64,000 nucleotides of DNA from Acanthamoeba sp. SK_2022b. Taxonomy: Eukaryota; Discosea; Longamoebia; Acanthamoebidae. The DNA lies in the NCBI GenBank assembly GCA_027943245.1, contig JANDJZ010000182.1:1-64000 (forward strand). The letters are read 5' to 3'. The notes beneath the pieces are model-generated. The model saw nothing but the letters and a program-made list of their open reading frames with translations. It was not told the origin of the DNA and ran no database searches. Positions within the stretch are counted from its first letter, which is position 1; each line of letters opens with the position of its first letter. Both the position numbers and the translations under genes were made by a program. Below are positions 44,834 to 55,493 of the stretch, piece after piece.

Positions 44834-45109
44834 ATGGACGCCATGGCACATGAAGAATCGCCAAACACGCAGCGCGAGCATGACGCTCTGTGCTTTCTGG
44901 TCAGCGGGAAAATCAGCGAGAAACCGAACTATGAAATATGTTGGCATTCCATTGCAACCTTCATGGCATTGCTTTGCAACAGTGCCAAAAAAGGAAAAAA
45001 TATCTGGCGCAATGGCCAAACCGTATTTGGGAGTTGGCACGGTGGGGCATTCTTAGCATGGACGCGATGTAGCGAGGGCATTGGTTTCAAGGGGAGGTGC
45101 GTGGCGTAA
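44834..45109 (+). CDS. Small hypothetical ORF, weak support
   Basis: 91 codons from ATG 44834 (MDAMAHEESPNTQREHDALC). The amino acid use is ordinary and includes Trp and Cys in a fairly protein-like mixture (EICWHSIATFMALLCNSAKK). There are no recognised domains and no upstream signal. It overlaps the start of a tRNA-like element at 45091. It may be noise or an exon of an unrecognised gene. Confidence 0.2.
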   Translation: MDAMAHEESPNTQREHDALCFLVSGKISEKPNYEICWHSIATFMALLCNSAKKGKNIWRNGQTVFGSWHGGAFLAWTRCSEGIGFKGRCVA

Positions 45110-45190
45110 TGGTTGAGCTCCTTCCCCTCGACGTGAAACCACCACTAGGTTCCGAGTTCGAGTTCCGCCTCCCCCCCACTTTTTTTTTGT
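45091..45190 (+). other. tRNA-like / Pol III-type element, not a functional tRNA
   Basis: Contains an A-box-like TGGCGTAATGG (45102-45112), a B-box-like GTTCGAGTTCC (45156-45166), terminal complementary heptamers GGGGAGG (45091-45097) and CCTCCCC (45168-45174), and a run of eight or more T after 45179 that would stop Pol III. The D and anticodon arms do not form, so it is better read as a tRNA-derived remnant or SINE-like unit. Confidence 0.35.
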
Positions 45191-45426
45191 TGTTGTTTAC
45201 AAAACATCTAACGCTATCAGTTTGCTTCATCGACGCCTATGCTCATCTGGGAGGCATGGAGCTCATCTACAAAATAAGACCGTTTGCCTTCTGCAAGCCT
45301 GCTGGTTCGTCACCAAGTGGTTTATTGTTTGGCTGGGTGCCAGTGGCGGCTTACAGGGCTTGCGGCTTACAACCCTGGTAGACAAGGACGATCTTTTTGG
45401 TGGGGTCCGCCTGCTTTAGGGTGGCA

Positions 45427-46472
45427 TCAGCTCATCATGTTCACGTGTGCATTAATCAAAAGCTGTACCGTGGTGGGCAAGGTCGCATTGCGCAGGCCGG
45501 CAGGCATTGACAGCTCGTGTACGACCACGCCTTCGTAGCCAACGGATTCGAGCAGTGCCTTCAGCGAGGCGCCCGTGTGGAGAAAGCCGGGACTGCGGGC
45601 AGCAAACCCTGGCTGCCATACCGTAGGACTGTCGGCGGAACCGGAGCAGGTGCCGAAGTAGGTACCTCCCGGCCTCAGCATTGTGAACACACTGCGCACC
45701 AGAGACTCCACCCCAGCCTCAGAGAGGACGTGCAAAACGAGGCCCGTCCACACGTGCGCGAAGTGTCCATCCTCAATAAGAGAGCGCACAAATGCGTCGT
45801 CAGAAGTGACGTCACCAAAGTGCGCTTTCAACTTAAGAGCGTCAGCGTCTTCGAACAGCTTAAGTCCATAGTTCCTGCCAACAGATCGGAAAGTGATCTC
45901 ATCTCTTGGAGGGCGGCGGTGGAACGAACCAGAAATCAGGCACTACATCGACGGGGCTGACGTTCTCCTCCTTCCAGCCATCGACAATAACTCGCCTGGT
46001 ATCGGTGCCAAAGCAGCACCCCAGGTCCTAGCAAGAGCGGAAAGTAAGATTTCGCGGTAGCCATGCCCCTTTAGACACAGGAGGGAATGACGGTACGAGG
46101 TAGCGAGCGTGAGGATCAGACTTGGCAGTAGCAAGCACTTCGGTGTAGTGGGGATGTCTATTGACGCGTGTCTGAAGGAACAGCAAGTCTCGAACACACC
46201 CGTAGGTGGTTGACGCCTGCGATAGGGAAAATGGCGAGGGACACAGTATCAAAAAAGCGGCTTGCTCTCTATGTCCGAGCTGGATGCTGCATGTGAGTGG
46301 GGACAACCTCTGCGAGGCACTCTCGCCACAGGCGCAGGACGTGCTGTCGCAGCTCAGTGAGCACCACCTTGCTCTCACCAGTCTTTACCCCATCAGTTCT
46401 ATAAGCTCGGTAAGACACAAGGAAGGACAGGTCGTCATCACTGAAGTCACGCGGCAGCTCTTTCTCCGTCAT
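45427..46472 (-). CDS. SAM-dependent methyltransferase, Rossmann-fold class I
   Basis: ATG 46472 opens MTEKELPRDFSDDDLSFLVS. After several exons, motif I appears as DLGCCFGTDTRRVIVDGW (46.0 kb), followed by DVVPDFW, then LKLFEDADALKLKAHFGDVT, FAHVWTGLVLHVLSEAG and SVFTMLRPGGTYFGTC. The C-terminal part is KALLESVGYEGVVVHELSM, ending NAHVNMMS. The CCFGTD...VDG...VD pattern matches a methyltransferase group found in fungi and protists whose substrates are mostly unknown. The first exon lies 230 bp from the divergent start of the SR-protein gene. Confidence 0.8.
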
Positions 46473-46701
46473 TCCCTGTCTGTTATGTTGCAAGTACGCA
46501 AGTGACACACTGTTGTTGTTGTTGTTGTTTTAACTCAGCCGCCGTGTAGCGGTTGGCCACTAATAGCCACAGTTTGTAGGCAATATTCTAATTGGTTCTT
46601 ATCGCCCGAAGCAGTTTGTTTCTTTTTTGTTTCCTTTCTGCATAATTCACAAGGGAAAAGACAAAAAAAAACAAAAAAGCAAGCGTAGGCCATTCACCAC
46701 A

Positions 46702-48319
46702 ATGCAGGGGGGCGATCAGCGAACGGTCTATGTGGGTTGCATTCCGAGCAATCTCAATGTAGAAACGCTAGCCCATTTCTTCTCCACATGCGATACCATT
46801 TCTCAGATTCGGCTCGCTGGGTACCTGCGATCGCAACATCAGATTGGATAAAATTTTATCAATTTACGTTTCCTCCACTCTCAAGGGATCCTTCCTATGC
46901 TACGCGCTTTGGTTTCATCGAGTTCGCAACGGCAGAGGGCGCACAACGAGCCTGCAGCATGAATGGTGTGGAGCTCGATGGCAAAAAGCTGCGCATTACC
47001 TTGTCCAAGGCGCCCATCACGCCGGCCAACCCAGCCCCACAGGTACCTGTCTCACCTTCCTTTACGCTCTCCCCTTCCTCCTCCTCTCTTCTTTGCGAGA
47101 AGCTCCTCGACTAAGTACGACACAAACGACAAAAACCAACAAATCCACCAATCCCCCAATGGACCCAAACAAACACAAATCAACAAACCAAACCATAATG
47201 CAAACAATCAATGCCAACAAACAAAACAAAACAAAGGCATGTGGGATGGCGCTCCAGAGTCAGCGCTTCAGACCGCGAGACTCGCGTGTTCCCGTTATTA
47301 CCTCCAGACTGGTCAGATGACTAGTCTGACGTTCGCACGCATGCGAGCACTATCACTCACCCAAATCGTTAGAGCGACACATCGAACCCTTACACGGCGG
47401 CCGCGAGCCACATGGGGCTTCATGCGTACGGCGCTGCCTACGGCATGGGCTACGGCGGAGGTATGCCGCAGGCCGGTGGGATGTCCTACATGGCCCCGGC
47501 CGGTCTCTACGCGCCGGCCCAGGCCTCCAACGATCGAGTCGCCTGCACTGTCTACGTGACCGGAGTCGACACACAGGTGCGCGTCCCCTTTTGCTCTCCA
47601 CAGCAACAAACGACACGAGACAGTGTCACTAAACAGTGACACTGGCCGCTTGCAGCTTCGTGAGGAGCACGTGGTACAGCTGTTCAGCCTGTGCGGCACG
47701 GTCACCAACATTCGCATGTGCGGCGAGACCGAGAACAAGGCGACCCGCTTCGCCTTTGTCGAGTTCCTCACGCGCGAGTCGGCCCTCATGGCGATGGGCC
47801 TGACGGGCATCGTGCTGGGGACCACGCCCATCAAGGTGATGCCCTCAAAGACCGCCATCCAGGGGAGGGCTCCTCCCGGAGCCTCCGCGGCCAGGTCTCC
47901 GCACGTACCGCACTTTGCGCAAGCGGCCGCCCTCGACCCGACCTACCAGGAGCGAGCCTCGCGCACTCTCCACATCGGCGGCGTTGACAGCAACGTGCGT
48001 GACGACTCCCCTTTGACTGATCAATTGGTTGGTTGGCTGATCGCTGATTGATCAATCAATGGGCTTTGTTGGTTGGTGTTGCAGATGTCAGAGTCGGATG
48101 TGTACAACTTGTTCAGCGGGTTCGGCACAGTCACGAAGCTGGCCCTGGCGGGTGACACCACCGTCCACCAGGCTCGCTTCGCCTTTGTCGAATTCTCCTC
48201 AGTGGCCGAGGCGCACGCCGCCCTCGCCATGAACGGCACCATCGTGGGCGATCGGTGCGCCCGCGTCTCATCTTTTGCTGTATATCTCTTTGCACACACT
48301 CTTAACCAACATTCGACGC

Positions 48320-48383
<64 letters not shown>

Positions 48384-48923
48384 CACAGGCCCATTCGTGT
48401 GAGCCAATCGAAGACGCCAATTAACGCCGGCCGAGCTCCCGTGCCGGGACTGACCAGCGGCCACAGTCAGTCGGCAGCCGCCGCTCAGGCCTTCCTTGCC
48501 GAGTCGTGGCAGCAGCAGCAACAGAACTATCACATGATGCAACAGCAGCAACAACTGCAGCAACACCAGCAGCAGCAGCACGACATGGCCCGTCAGTACT
48601 CTTCTTCGGCCGTCGATGCCGAGGCCACGCCCGAGAAGAAGCGCAAGAGGAGCCGCAGCCGCTCGCGCAGTCGTTCGCGCAGCCGCAGCCCCGCCCGCAG
48701 GTCGTCGAGGAGGCGGAGCCGAAGCCGGAGCAGGAGCAGGAGCAGGAGCCGCAGTCCCAGCAACCGCAGCAGCGATGGCGAGAACAAGCGACGAAGGGAG
48801 CACGACGACAAGGACGCCCAGCAACAGGAGGCTCCCAAGGAGGCCAGCGATTCCGCTCCGACCGCCACGGGTGATGCCACCAAGAGCGCCGAAGAGAGAA
48901 CAGAGAGGGAAGATCTCTTGTGA
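46702..48923 (+). CDS. Three-RRM, SR-type RNA-binding protein
   Basis: ATG 46702. RRM1 has RNP2 TVYVGCIPSNLN and RNP1 RFGFIEFATAEGAQRA. A Gly/Tyr/Met/Pro-rich linker follows (GAAYGMGYGGGMPQAGGMSY). RRM2 has CTVYVTGVDTQ and RFAFVEFLTRESALMA. RRM3 has RTLHIGGVDSN and RFAFVEFSSVAEAHAA, followed by PIRVSQSKTPINAG. Then there is a poly-Gln part (WQQQQQNYHMMQQQQQLQQH) and an RS domain (KKRKRSRSRSRSRSRSRSPA) with two RS blocks and an acidic tail. Probably a nuclear splicing factor of the SR/SRSF type. The three RRM modules show the same 'VxLA/IRxxGxTxxxxARFAFVEF' core, suggesting internal duplication. A (CA)n array lies in the intron before the last exon. Confidence 0.92.
48321..48381 (+). repeat. 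(AC)n array in an intron of the SR-protein gene
   Basis: About 60 nt; it ends close to the acceptor (ATGCACAG) of the last intron. Confidence 0.97.
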
Positions 48924-49257
48924 TCCAACCGTGAGAGGCAACGACCAGGCAACGTTTTTAGTCGACATCATGGTGAGCTGTCAGAGAAGAGCGAGCACAT
49001 TCGGGGTCTCTCGGCGTTAGAAAAGCAGAAGCACATATACGTGTCGACATTTTAATGCCAAGTGCGGGATTGGCCTGTGTTCTCCGAAACGCAGAGCAAC
49101 GGACTCAGCTTTTTCTCTTCCAGGTACTGCCTCAAGGCCGACCAAGGAGCTTCCACCACAGGCCGTGATTAGTTGGGTGTACTCTTTTTCCTCCGCCGAG
49201 CGAGTACCAGAAGTAAAGAAGAAGAAGATCAACAACACGTATCTACCGCGAGAGAGA

Positions 49258-52200
49258 ATGCGAGCCAGCTTCATCTCATGCGTAGCGTGGTTTGCTCTCC
49301 TTACGACTGTTCTGGTCTTGCGAGGTTTTGCCCAGGGAGCCACCTGTACGTTGTGCCGTCACCATCACGAGGCCAAAAGAAGCCAACCTGGGCTAACACC
49401 AAGGCTGGCTGCCGCCTAGATAGCGTCTGTGCAACCGGCTGCAATGCCACCACCATCTCCGAAGCCCTTGGTTTGATCTATGGTCAACCTGGCGGAGGCA
49501 TCGTGTCCATCGCGCCGGGCACCTACAACAACGAGGTGGCCTGCGACATCGTCAACAACGTCACCCTCATGTAGGACACCCCTCCCCACCCGGCCTCGTG
49601 ATTCCGCCAGTTAATATTTTTTAAGTATGCTATTTTAGTTAAGCTACTAACTCCCGCGGTTTCAGAATTCCGTCGGCTGAGGTAACCGTGGACTACACGG
49701 GCGTATGGCTTACGGTCAAGAGCGGGGGTGATCTCACGATCCAGTCGGACACCCAGCAACTGCTTGTCCTGCAAGCTGGTACGTCACACATGCAACTCTA
49801 TGTTGGACGTTATCTTGCCCCCCCCCCCAAATAGTTTCAATTGACCACCACTTTCTTCTATGTCCCACAGCAAGCGTGGTTGTGGAGAACGGGTCGGCAC
49901 TGCACCAGTTCTCGCCGCTGTTCTTCACCAACTTGGCGGGCCCAAGCGGTTCGTCAACTCCCCTCCCACTCCGCAATCCCCTATCTGCTCTGATCTCGCT
50001 TGTTCTCTCCAGCGGTTAGCCTCTCAGGTGTCTGGTATCAGTGGGGGCTCCTAGCGATCAACGAGACCTCGGTCACAGGTGAGTAGCGACTTCAGCGAGG
50101 CCCTTCCCAGCCCCAAGAGTCCGCGTAGCTTACCCCTCCCTCCCCTTCCTACTGGCGACGCCCAGACGCTTTGGTCGACTTGAGTGGCGGCACTTGGCAG
50201 CAGTTTGGCAATGCGTCCCTGGCCTTGTCCCATCGTGTGCCCGGTAAGAGCTCCTTTTCTTCGGTGCGGTCGTTCACTGCTGCCTGTCCTCGCTCACGCT
50301 CCCTGCGTCACGGCCTGCCGGGTGGTCAGCTGTGAGGTTCGGCATCGGCGGCCAGTGGTTTCAGCGCGGGGTGGCCACCATTGTGCACTCTCCGTCGAGC
50401 TCCTCCTCCGCTGTTGCAGGTAAGTCGTCGTTCTGCCCGGCCCTGCGGGGAAAGGGCCCAGCCTTATTCATCCTGACTGGCGCGCAGCTGTGGATATGTC
50501 TACCGCCGGTCTGTGGCTGCACATGATGGATGGGCCCTACGAGCCACTCACCGACATCACCGTGGCGGGCACCGATGTCTACGGTAAGTTTATTATTCGA
50601 GGCCGCTCCGATTGGTCGACGTTATGCCGCTGACGATTCCTCTTTGTGTCGCGCTAGGTGTTCACTTGGGCGCTGACAGCTTTTGGGGGCAGTACGGGCG
50701 ACTCTCCGTGACGGCCTCCCAGGCGGCCACGGGTGAGTCAGACTCAGGCGCCGGTGGAGCAATGCCCCCGTGAGCTAACGCTGTTTGTCCATTCGCAGGT
50801 GTGCTCCACAACTCAACCAGCGTCTGGACAACAATTGGCCGAACCGCCTTTAGTTTGGACGGCAGCACCGGTGCGCCAAGCTGTGTGTTAATCTCCGCCC
50901 GCTCAGAAACCTAAACAGTCTCACCTGGCAGGTGTACGGCTGACGGACTCCAACTCCAAATGGACGCAGCAGGGCAGGGTGGGCATCAATGCCGGTCGCC
51001 TGGCCACTGGTACGCACCTGGCGCTGTGTGACCAACCAGGGCGCGCGTTCCTGAGCCCAAGTCACTAAAAACTGGACTCAATCGGCAGGAATCGATTTCT
51101 CGAGCGGAGGCACGTGGCGGCAGTTCTCCAGCACCTCGCTCTCCACCACCGACGTCACGGCGACGGGGGTGGCCTGTGGGTCGTCCACGGGCTGCTGCGC
51201 GCAGGTGAGCTCGCCCACGCTCGTCAAGATCGTCTCTACGAGCAGGACCGGCCGTGAGAGTACCGCTGCCCTTCCCTCTGTCACCTTCTCCCGACCGCCG
51301 AGCAAGCCTCTCACACTTGTGACAGATGACTGTGCGGCGGTGGCCATGCCATCGCCACTGCCATCAGCGGCGACGCTGCCCATTACCACGGCGTCCTTTG
51401 GCAACGCCTCCTCTGTCGCGATCTCCGGCGACGTCTCAGCAAACAAGAGCGTGAGCTTGGAGCTGAGCCTGAGCGGCCTCCAGCTCGGCTTCGTAGACTC
51501 GGATATCCAAGGCACTGCCCCACTCCCGCCAAGGGTTTCATGGGCATGACCACACGCTCGACTGACTCGTTGGGCGGTAACATTACTTCAGGGCTCAATG
51601 TGACCCGCACGGAGGCCAACACCACCGAAGGCTCCACGACATCCTACACCTCCCGAATTGACGACGCGACGACATTGATCCAGACCTACACGTTCTACCG
51701 CGAAGCGAGGCCTGCGTCGTTCGCTGGAGTGAACTTCACGGTGGCGGCCGGCACGATGAAGTGGTCCTTCAATCTGTCCGTCACCAACGATTCGGTGAAC
51801 AAGGCGACCAGCGCCGTCCAGGACGCGCAGACGAATGGCTTCACGCTCCGCTACCGCCTGTCAGGCCTCTCCACGGCCTCTCCCTCGGCCAACGCCTCGA
51901 CTCCGTTGAGCGGCGGCAAGATCGCGAGGAAGCGCGACACGCCACAGCAGGGCATGACCACCTTCGCCGTCGCGCTCTCAGATGACGTGGTGGCCCAGGT
52001 CGAGGTGCTCAATGCCGCGCTCATCGACGGCAAGGTGAACACGCTTGGCCGAATCGATCTCGTGTGGGTGAACGAATCATCGACCGACGGCGGCCCCGGC
52101 TACGCGCTGGAACTGGTTTTCCCACCCTTCACCAAGTCGGTGCTGTACGATCCAAGCCTCGGCTTCGGCGTACTGCTCGGTCGAGACGGCTCCGACGGCG

Positions 52201-52379
52201 GGTCATCAACCGACGTGGGACTGATCGTAGGCGTGTCGGTTGCTATTCCCTTGGCCGTCGCCGTCGTGCTGGTCGTGATTGTTGTCGGTCTGGTCCTCGC
52301 CTGGCGTCGGCGGAAGCAGTGGGCCACTTCAGCTTCACTCTCGGTCGATGTGGAGAGCGACCGAGAGGATCAGCTGTAG
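49258..52379 (+). CDS. Type I membrane protein built from symmetric-exon beta-helix-like repeats
   Basis: ATG 49258 gives the signal peptide MRASFISCVAWFALLTTVLV. A Cys-rich start (CRLDSVCATGCNATTISEAL) and a right-handed-helix-like stretch (GGGIVSIAPGTYNNEVACDI) follow. Then come eight short exons in a row, 49871-49948, 50013-50078, 50166-50243, 50330-50419, 50488-50583, 50658-50732, 50799-50870 and 50932-51009. Each is a multiple of three, starts and ends in phase 1, and mostly encodes one unit with a central W-x-Q or W-x-x-x-G (for example SGVWYQWG, GGTWQQFG, GGQWFQRG, DSFWGQYG, NSKWTQQG). A further copy starts the next exon at 51089. A Ser/Thr- and N-glycosylation-rich region follows, then a single membrane helix (VGVSVAIPLAVAVVLVVIVV) and a short tail. 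The junction of exons 1-2 is uncertain, and a 41-nt intron near 51.5 kb is needed for frame. Probably a surface adhesin-like receptor; family not recognised. Confidence 0.78.
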
Positions 52380-52657
52380 CTGGCATTGCGTCGCTCCTAT
52401 TTTAACAAAACGATTTTGAGAAACACATGGTCTGTGAGTGGGGATACCTGGCAAAGAAGGGGAAGAAGCTGGAGAGTGTAGGCTGTTGGTTTAGGAACTG
52501 CATAAGTCTGGGTCAACTGATTTTAAACAGTGCTGGAGGCCAAGGTGATGCCACAAGCTGGGCACAAGACACACAAGACAACCAGCTGTGATCTTTTGCA
52601 GGATTCAGGATTTGATTGATGTCAGTTAACTGACTCCAGAAAGAGGATCAGAGAAAT

Positions 52658-53635
52658 GGACGGAAGGCCTCATATGAGAGGCACACTTTCTGATCCTCAC
52701 TTGCTGAGCAGCTCATCTCTGGCGTGCACCACATGAAGCTGACCTCCAGGTACTTGTCTTTTCCTGTGCACAGACGTCACAGTCATTCATAGTGACTTGC
52801 GTCATGGTGTGGGATCCTTCTTACCTGGAGCAGGATCACCAAAGGCCTTGTTCATACAACCATTGGGCGAGAACCAGTACCCAAACTCTTCAATGCTCTT
52901 GCCTCCTGTTGGTGATGAAGAGTCAACTTTTGCGCGCATTTCCAGCGACAATGGATATGGGTTGACTGGTACCATTCGCCACCATGGCTTCAAGCACAGA
53001 GCAGACATCAAAGCAACGTTCGTTGTAGCCATACGAGGCTGACAGGAGCTGGAGGTGAAAATGGTCTGCCTCTTGTGGGACTGCGACCTCACGACCACGA
53101 TAGTGTTGCTGGAACTGGTTGCTCATCGCCAAGCACAGCTAACAAACACGGTATGACTACACAGCTCAAACCTGCGGCTGTGAAGAGGGCGTGCAGTACC
53201 TTCCGGTCCTCACTCAGGGTGATGGACTGAGGGTTGATACCTTCCACCACGTAGGTGAACTCAAGCCGCTTCCTTTCCGCCCCATTGCCAGGATTACCTG
53301 TTGCACGGTTGCACGGAGTGAATCTCTGTTGGGCTCACGGGCCAAGGAGAAAGAAGAAGCGAGCATTGCTCACCAAAGAGCTCGTGCATGCTGCGATGCC
53401 TGCCAAATGCACGGAGTTCTAGCCCGCCCTGGTTGAAGACGAGCTGCTGGAGCGCTTCGGTGACCTCGCGCTGGTGGCTTCCGACCCCATAGGTGGCCTT
53501 CACAATGTGGATGTAGGGCCCCGTTGGTTCGGTTGGCGCAACGGAGGCGACGCCCTTCGGCCGAGGCGGCCGTCGATTGTGGCGGTGATGGTGGTGGTGA
53601 TGGACTACTTTGGTCGTCTTTCTGTTGTGTTCCAT
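52658..53635 (-). CDS. Tandem DUF3395-like protein B (no J domain)
   Basis: ATG 53635 opens MEHNRKTTKVVHHHHHHRHN, a natural His run. Repeat 1 is YIHIVKATYGVGSHQREVTE, LELRAFGRHRSMHELFG, then KRLEFTYVVEGINPQSITLS and EDRKVLHALFTAAG. Repeat 2 is LLSASYGYNERCFDVCS, EEFGYWFSPNGCMNKAFGDP, then GKDKYLEVSFMWCTPEMSCS and EDQKVCLSYEAFRPFL followed by the stop at 52658. The order and the closing RP(L/F)L are the same as in protein A at 14.9-15.9 kb, so the two are paralogues. In repeat 2 the DVT motif is changed to DVC. The exons of repeat 2 lie in DNA of lower GC than repeat 1. An upstream alternative frame (MTTTTTRQKANQFFYG) is not in frame with the domain. Confidence 0.7.
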
Positions 53636-53831
53636 TGTTGTGGCCGTAGAAAAACTGGTTTGCCTTTTGCCTTGTTGTGGTTGTCGTCATTTAGGCTCCA
53701 CCAATGGGCCGCACCCGCGAGTTACCGGGTAGCTGGATTTTTATTGTTTTCGGATTTAAACAATAAAAAAATTAGTGTCAGGAAAGATAGAAAAATAGGG
53801 GGGGAAGCCCATATTCTTCTCGTCAGCAAGG

Positions 53832-55424
53832 ATGGAGGTAGAGGGCGAAGGGGAGGGCTCGCCTCCCGCGCCGCCCGTCGCATCTGCGGCCACATCGACG
53901 GCACCTCCGCCACAAGCCGCTACGGAGCCGCCAAGCGCTGAAGATCTCAACACAACGCTTCGCGTCCTGCAATACCTCTTAAACAACATCCCGGAAGCCA
54001 GAAAGGCCAAGTACATGTACGGCAGCACGACCCCACTCCATCTGAAAGCGGCTAATCTGAGCCAAATCGAAATTTGCAATTGAATTTTGCATTTGATTTT
54101 TGATTTAGGGGGCTGCGAATCGCCTGTGGTCAGCTGATGAAGCCACTGCGCAAGAGGTACGCGCGCTACATAAATTGCAAATAAAATTTTCAAGTTCTCT
54201 CACCAATCTTCGTTCTCGACTGCACAGCTCCAAGGAGAAGCGAGAGAGCAAAAAGAACCACAAGCGCAAGCTCCTGGAGAAGGACCAGGAGGTGATCGAG
54301 CAGACCGGGCAGCGTCGCATGCAGAAGAAGCTGCGCAAGACCTTTGGCCAGTACTTTGTACGACGACCTCCCTCCCCACAACGCCGCTACACCACGGCAC
54401 TCACCGCCAGCCCTCTTTCGCTCGCTGCGTCGTAGTGTCTGCCTCCGTCCGAAGTGGCGGCCGATGCTCAAGGGCTGGCCGTTCCCGCTCTGGCCGGTGC
54501 CACGCCCGCCCTCATTGCGCCGCCAGCCCCCGCCGGCAGCGCCGACGAGCAGCCCAAGGTGACCGTCCAGGACGTGGAGGACGAGGAGGAGGAGGGGGAG
54601 GAGGTCGACCAGGGCGGAGAACGCGACAGCGCCGACTCTGATTTCATGGCCAAAGGTAGGCAACGCGTTCTTACGTTCCTGACGTGCGGGCGTGCTCCCG
54701 AGTGTCTCGTGTGACCGCCCGCTCCTTCTCGCAGAGCTTAAGATCGAGCGCACATGCTACACCTGCAAGGCGCTCTACAGGTACCGCTGATTGATTCATT
54801 TAATTAATTTATTATATTTATTTCATTGATATTAAATAATATTTTTTGTTCGTGCAGGCGCGTGCACTTTTTCTATCATTTGATGTGCCCCGACTGCGCC
54901 ACGTTCAACTACAAGAAGCGGATCCAGACCGCCGACCTCACAGGACGCATCGCCCTCATGACTGGTGCGTCTCTCTCTCTCTCTCTCTGCGACGAGTCCA
55001 AGCAAGCACCGGGCTCGGCTCGGGCCTTCGCCTAACACGCGCGCACGCACACTCCAGGCGCCCGAATCAAGATCGGATACAAGGCGGCGCTGGTTCTGCT
55101 TCGCTGCGGTGCCCTGGTGATCGCCACCACCCGCTTCCCCAAGGACGCGGCCCAGCGCTTTGCTCAGGTTCGTTTCTCTCTCCCCCGATGCGCGCCTCTT
55201 TCCCACCGTGCTCATGGTGACGACGACGACAATGGTGGTGGTGGTGGTGGGTGGTGGTCGGCTGGGGCGTGTCGTGCAGGAGAAGGACTACGCGGAGTGG
55301 AAGGACCGACTACACATCTACGGCCTGGACATGCGACAGCTGCCGGCCGTCGAGCGGTTCTGCGAACATCTCATCGCCACCTATCCCCACCTCGATATGA
55401 TCATGTACGCCTAGTCCACGGCCC

Positions 55425-55493
<69 letters not shown>

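Noticed and set aside
45091..45174. A functional tRNA gene
   Set aside because: The terminal heptamers pair, but the D and anticodon stems do not form and no anticodon loop can be placed.
48593..48952. Leu/Arg-rich minus-strand frame opposite the SR domain
   Set aside because: It is the antisense of RS-repeat codons, with no independent support.
53560..53635. Six-His run as a cloning vector tag
   Set aside because: It sits in a natural His/Arg-rich N-terminus of a spliced gene, with no vector sequence near it.
53370..53690. Alternative start MTTTTTRQKANQFFYG for DUF3395-like protein B
   Set aside because: The frame does not enter the DUF3395 repeat; it would need a frameshift. ATG 53635 reads straight in.
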